DNA of 6,404 bases from Syntrophomonadaceae bacterium (GTDB taxonomy: Bacteria; Bacillota_D; Dethiobacteria; DTU022), in contig PWUG01000111.1 in assembly GCA_003562605.1 (NCBI GenBank), positions 1 to 6,404 on the forward strand, written 5' to 3'. The position numbers and the translations under genes are program-made. Below the pieces are notes generated by a model. The model made no database searches, was not told where the DNA came from, and saw nothing but the letters and a program-made list of their open reading frames with translations. This document shows positions 4,981-6,404 of the stretch, in pieces; within the stretch, counting starts at the first letter, position 1; each line of letters opens with the position of its first letter.

Positions 4981-5473
4981 TGCTAAGAAGAGTTTTTTCC
5001 AGTTTGCCGGACGCTTTACTGTAATTTACATCCTGGCCTATTTTGCAGTGGCTGTTGTATTTATTGTCATCCAAGATGCCCTTCCCGTATCAAGCCGGGT
5101 CGCCCTTGATTTCTTTGAACCTTACCGCCTCGGCCTAACCGAACCGGTAACCCAGGTTCTGCGTGGGTTTTTCATCGCCCTGGTGCTCTACCCTTTCTAT
5201 GATCTGATTGTCAAAGGAAAGCACGGTTTGGCTGTCCTATTCGCCGCCCTGTGGGGAGTGGCCCTGCTCGGTTCCCTGGAGCCGAAGCCCGGCTCAATCG
5301 AGGGCATGATTTATACCCATACCACTTTTCTGGAACACTTTCTGGTCCTGGCGGCGGGAGTGTTACAGGTTTTGCTCTTGTCCTGGCTTTTCCTGCGCTG
5401 GGAAAAAGGAGACTTAATCAAGCGCCCTGAAACTCAGAAAGGAGGCCTGGATGATGGAAAAAGTATCGTCTAA
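4964..5473 (+). CDS. Small multi-pass membrane protein A (paralogue of the next gene)
   Basis: A 169-residue protein with about four hydrophobic segments (near 17-37, 62-83, 88-104 and 123-146). I do not recognise a named family. It shares with the next gene an aromatic, basic first helix (GRFTVIYILAY) and the block Q64-V-L-R67-G-F-F-I-A-L-V-L-YPFY (76-79), then KHG (86-88) and LF. It ends in a tryptophan-glutamate (WE) helix cap and a charged tail. The ribosome binding site AGGAGG (4956-4961) lies inside the TetR gene. It is only 2 bases from the ATG at 4964 but 8 from an in-frame GTG at 4970, which may be the true start. It overlaps TetR by 17 bases and the next gene by 23. It probably acts in the cytoplasmic membrane with its partner, as a transporter, sensor or lipid-related protein. 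Confidence 0.85.
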   Translation: MKVENNAKKSFFQFAGRFTVIYILAYFAVAVVFIVIQDALPVSSRVALDFFEPYRLGLTEPVTQVLRGFFIALVLYPFYDLIVKGKHGLAVLFAALWGVALLGSLEPKPGSIEGMIYTHTTFLEHFLVLAAGVLQVLLLSWLFLRWEKGDLIKRPETQKGGLDDGKSIV

Positions 5474-5921
5474 ATGGCTAAGAGGTTATACCTTCAGATT
5501 TACCCTGTTGCACTTAATTGTCTACATGATTGTCGGTTCGCTGTTCTACGAGATATCCGGATACGAAGAAGCACTGGCTACTATGGAAGCTTTCGCTCTC
5601 TGGCGTGATCTGGAAAACATCGGGATGGTTGCTGTAGTTTTCTTCGGACAGATTTTCCGCGGTGCCATTTTGGCATTACTCCTTTATCCTTTTTACAACT
5701 CTTATATCAACAAGCATCACGGGTGGCTGTTGCTTTTTGGCCTGCTTTTCGGCTTGAAAGTAATTCCCATAATGTTTATCATACCCGAATCGCTAACCGT
5801 GATGTTGCAGGAATTGGCGGTGGGCCTGCCTGAAATTGTCACTCAGACCCTGGTATTTGCCCTGCTCTTCTTCTTCTGGGAAAGAAGAAGAAAACGCAAA
5901 ACGGTTTCGATTGCTGCCTGA
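5451..5921 (+). CDS. Small multi-pass membrane protein B (paralogue of the preceding gene)
   Basis: A 156-residue integral membrane protein with hydrophobic segments near 16-35, 57-82, 92-111 and 127-143. Family unknown. It matches its neighbour over nearly the whole length: FRFTLLHLIVY (15-25), Q67-I-F-R70-G-A-I-L-A-L-L-L-YPFY (79-82), HHG (89-91), and the terminal FFWE. An acidic LQEL-x6-E stretch (119-128) precedes the last helix. The strongly basic tail RRRKRK should lie in the cytoplasm. AAAGGAGG (5438-5445) is 5 bases from the ATG at 5451 and 8 from a second in-frame ATG at 5454; either may be used. It overlaps the upstream gene by 23 bases, implying tight co-expression. Tandem duplication followed by divergence suggests a heteromeric pair. 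Confidence 0.85.
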   Translation: MMEKVSSKWLRGYTFRFTLLHLIVYMIVGSLFYEISGYEEALATMEAFALWRDLENIGMVAVVFFGQIFRGAILALLLYPFYNSYINKHHGWLLLFGLLFGLKVIPIMFIIPESLTVMLQELAVGLPEIVTQTLVFALLFFFWERRRKRKTVSIAA

Positions 5922-5978
5922 ACGCTCAGTAATCCATCTCTCTGACACGAATCCGGATCTTGTCGTCGATCAGGAAGG

Positions 5979-6125
5979 ATGATTGGGCATTCGTCTGGTC
6001 TTCCCGATTACATGGAAATTAAAACCGGAGACGGAAAGAGCCTTGTTGATCGCGTTTTGGAGGAGGGTGATATGTCCTGGTCAATCGAAGACATTATCGG
6101 GATTGTTCGGGATGCAAATCAATAG
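5979..6125 (+). CDS. Small hypothetical ORF or remnant of a gene
   Basis: From ATG 5979 a 48-codon frame runs to TAG at 6123-6125. Its later part, YMEIKTGDGKSLVDRV then EEGDMSWSIEDIIGIVRDAN, has the acidic and hydrophobic patterning of a real helical protein end. I do not recognise it. AGGAAGG directly abuts the ATG with no spacing, so initiation there is doubtful. Just upstream in another frame, codons 5932-5979 read IHLSDTNPDLVVDQEG and end at a TGA (5980-5982). Together they look like one short coding sequence split by a frameshift near 5970-5985. It could therefore be a decayed gene tail. A longer overlapping frame (5983-6219) has less protein-like composition and is taken as a shadow. 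Confidence 0.35.
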   Translation: MIGHSSGLPDYMEIKTGDGKSLVDRVLEEGDMSWSIEDIIGIVRDANQ

Positions 6126-6306
6126 ATCGTCCTTTTTTCTTGTCACCATGACATATAATCCGTTAGGATACCGGGCGGTGCGATTTAATAAGTTAAATAC
6201 AATAGACGTCAGATCTTGAAATATTAATAATTCAGGGCACCTGCCTTAAGTACGCAGGACATTTTTGGATAATATTGAATGATACAAATTAATGGAGGTG
6301 ATTGGC
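6126..6306. other. Intergenic region before the lipoprotein gene
   Basis: No gene is seen in this AT-rich stretch. It contains a 13-base perfect palindrome TGTCA-CCA-TGACA (6141-6153) immediately followed by TATAAT (6154-6159), which lacks a good -35 at the normal distance. A weak hairpin with a T-run follows at 6240-6266. If the TATAAT is used, the lipoprotein mRNA would have a leader of about 140 bases containing that hairpin. No known riboswitch is recognised. Confidence 0.4.
6240..6266 (+). terminator. Weak intrinsic terminator-like hairpin
   Basis: CCTGC (6240-6244) pairs with GCAGG (6254-6258) around a 9-base loop, followed by ATTTTT (6261-6266). The 5-bp stem is short for a terminator and two bases separate it from the T-run. 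It is the only hairpin plus T-run after the TetR operon, so it may end that transcript or attenuate the lipoprotein gene. Confidence 0.3.
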
Positions 6307-6404
6307 TTGAGAAGGGACCGCTATATGAAAAATGGTTTGATCTTCTTTTTTCTCTTATCCTTTTTTGTGTTGATAACAGCTTGTGAGTCTACACCGAACC
6401 AATA
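6307..6404 (+). CDS. N-terminus of a lipoprotein, cut by window edge
   Basis: A reading frame from TTG 6307 is open to the window end (32 codons plus two bases). It begins with a basic stretch (LRRDRYMKNG), then a hydrophobic core (LIFFFLLSFFVL) and a lipobox ITAC with C26 as the lipid-modified residue. This is a classical lipoprotein signal peptide, so the mature protein is anchored on the outer face of the cytoplasmic membrane. GGAGGTGAT (6294-6302) gives 8 bases of spacing to the TTG. An in-frame ATG at 6325 with AAGGGA (6312-6317) 7 bases upstream is a plausible alternative and would still leave a full signal peptide. The mature part visible (CESTPNQ) is too short to name a family. Confidence 0.75.
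   Translation, partial: MRRDRYMKNGLIFFFLLSFFVLITACESTPNQ

Noticed and set aside
4859..5074. 71-codon minus-strand frame
   Set aside because: Antisense to the end of the TetR gene and the start of membrane protein A; no start signals.
5149..5158. AAC-CCAG-GTT inside membrane protein A as another TetR operator
   Set aside because: Lies within coding sequence and lacks the outer arm bases (ATAAC/GTTAT); treated as a chance match that shows how weak the core alone is.
5983..6219. 78-codon plus-strand frame after the membrane operon
   Set aside because: No ribosome binding site for its start, and its content (many W, R and F in odd patterns) looks like an out-of-frame reading of the more protein-like frame at 5979-6125.

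Overview
The window looks like chromosomal DNA of a Gram-positive, probably clostridial (Firmicutes) bacterium. Ribosome binding sites are strong and purine-rich (GGAGGTGAT, AAAGGAGG), and promoters are close to the sigma-A consensus with AT-rich spacers. There is a lipoprotein signal peptide at the right edge and a SplB-type radical SAM protein. No rRNA, tRNA, CRISPR array, intact insertion sequence or phage gene was found. The species cannot be named from this sequence.

Layout, left to right: (1) the first 39 codons of a membrane-anchored protein on the minus strand (1-117, cut by the window edge). (2) A divergent SplB-family radical SAM protein (247-1140, +) that starts at a GTG only 7 bases below a TATAAT. 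(3) A convergent tocopherol-cyclase-like protein (1160-2137, -). (4) A 351-bp gap with a short direct repeat and no convincing gene. (5) A phytoene-desaturase-like FAD oxidoreductase (2489-3994, -). (6) A 386-bp divergent control region (3995-4380). (7) A TetR-family regulator (4381-4980, +) overlapping two small membrane proteins (4964-5473 and 5451-5921, +), which are paralogues of each other. (8) A 385-bp stretch with a possible gene remnant and a weak hairpin. (9) The start of a lipoprotein gene (6307-6404, +, cut by the window edge).

The most notable part is the block 2489-5921. The TetR promoter is a perfect TTGACA-17-TATAAT. It is overlaid by three copies of the palindrome ATAAC-N4-GTTAT spaced exactly 19 bp apart, covering the spacer, the -10/transcription start and the leader. 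A degenerate fourth copy lies in the promoter of the divergent FAD oxidoreductase gene. The simplest reading is a TetR protein that represses its own three-gene operon (regulator plus a pair of roughly four-helix membrane proteins) and perhaps also the oxidoreductase. The membrane pair shares a motif (Q-x2-RG-x4-AL-x-LYPFY, then HG) that I do not recognise from a named family.

Two neighbouring minus-strand genes encode relatives of enzymes of isoprenoid and carotenoid chemistry (a CrtI-like flavoprotein and a tocopherol-cyclase-like fold). This suggests a lipid or isoprenoid substrate, but none of the genes that make such compounds is in view, so substrates remain unknown.
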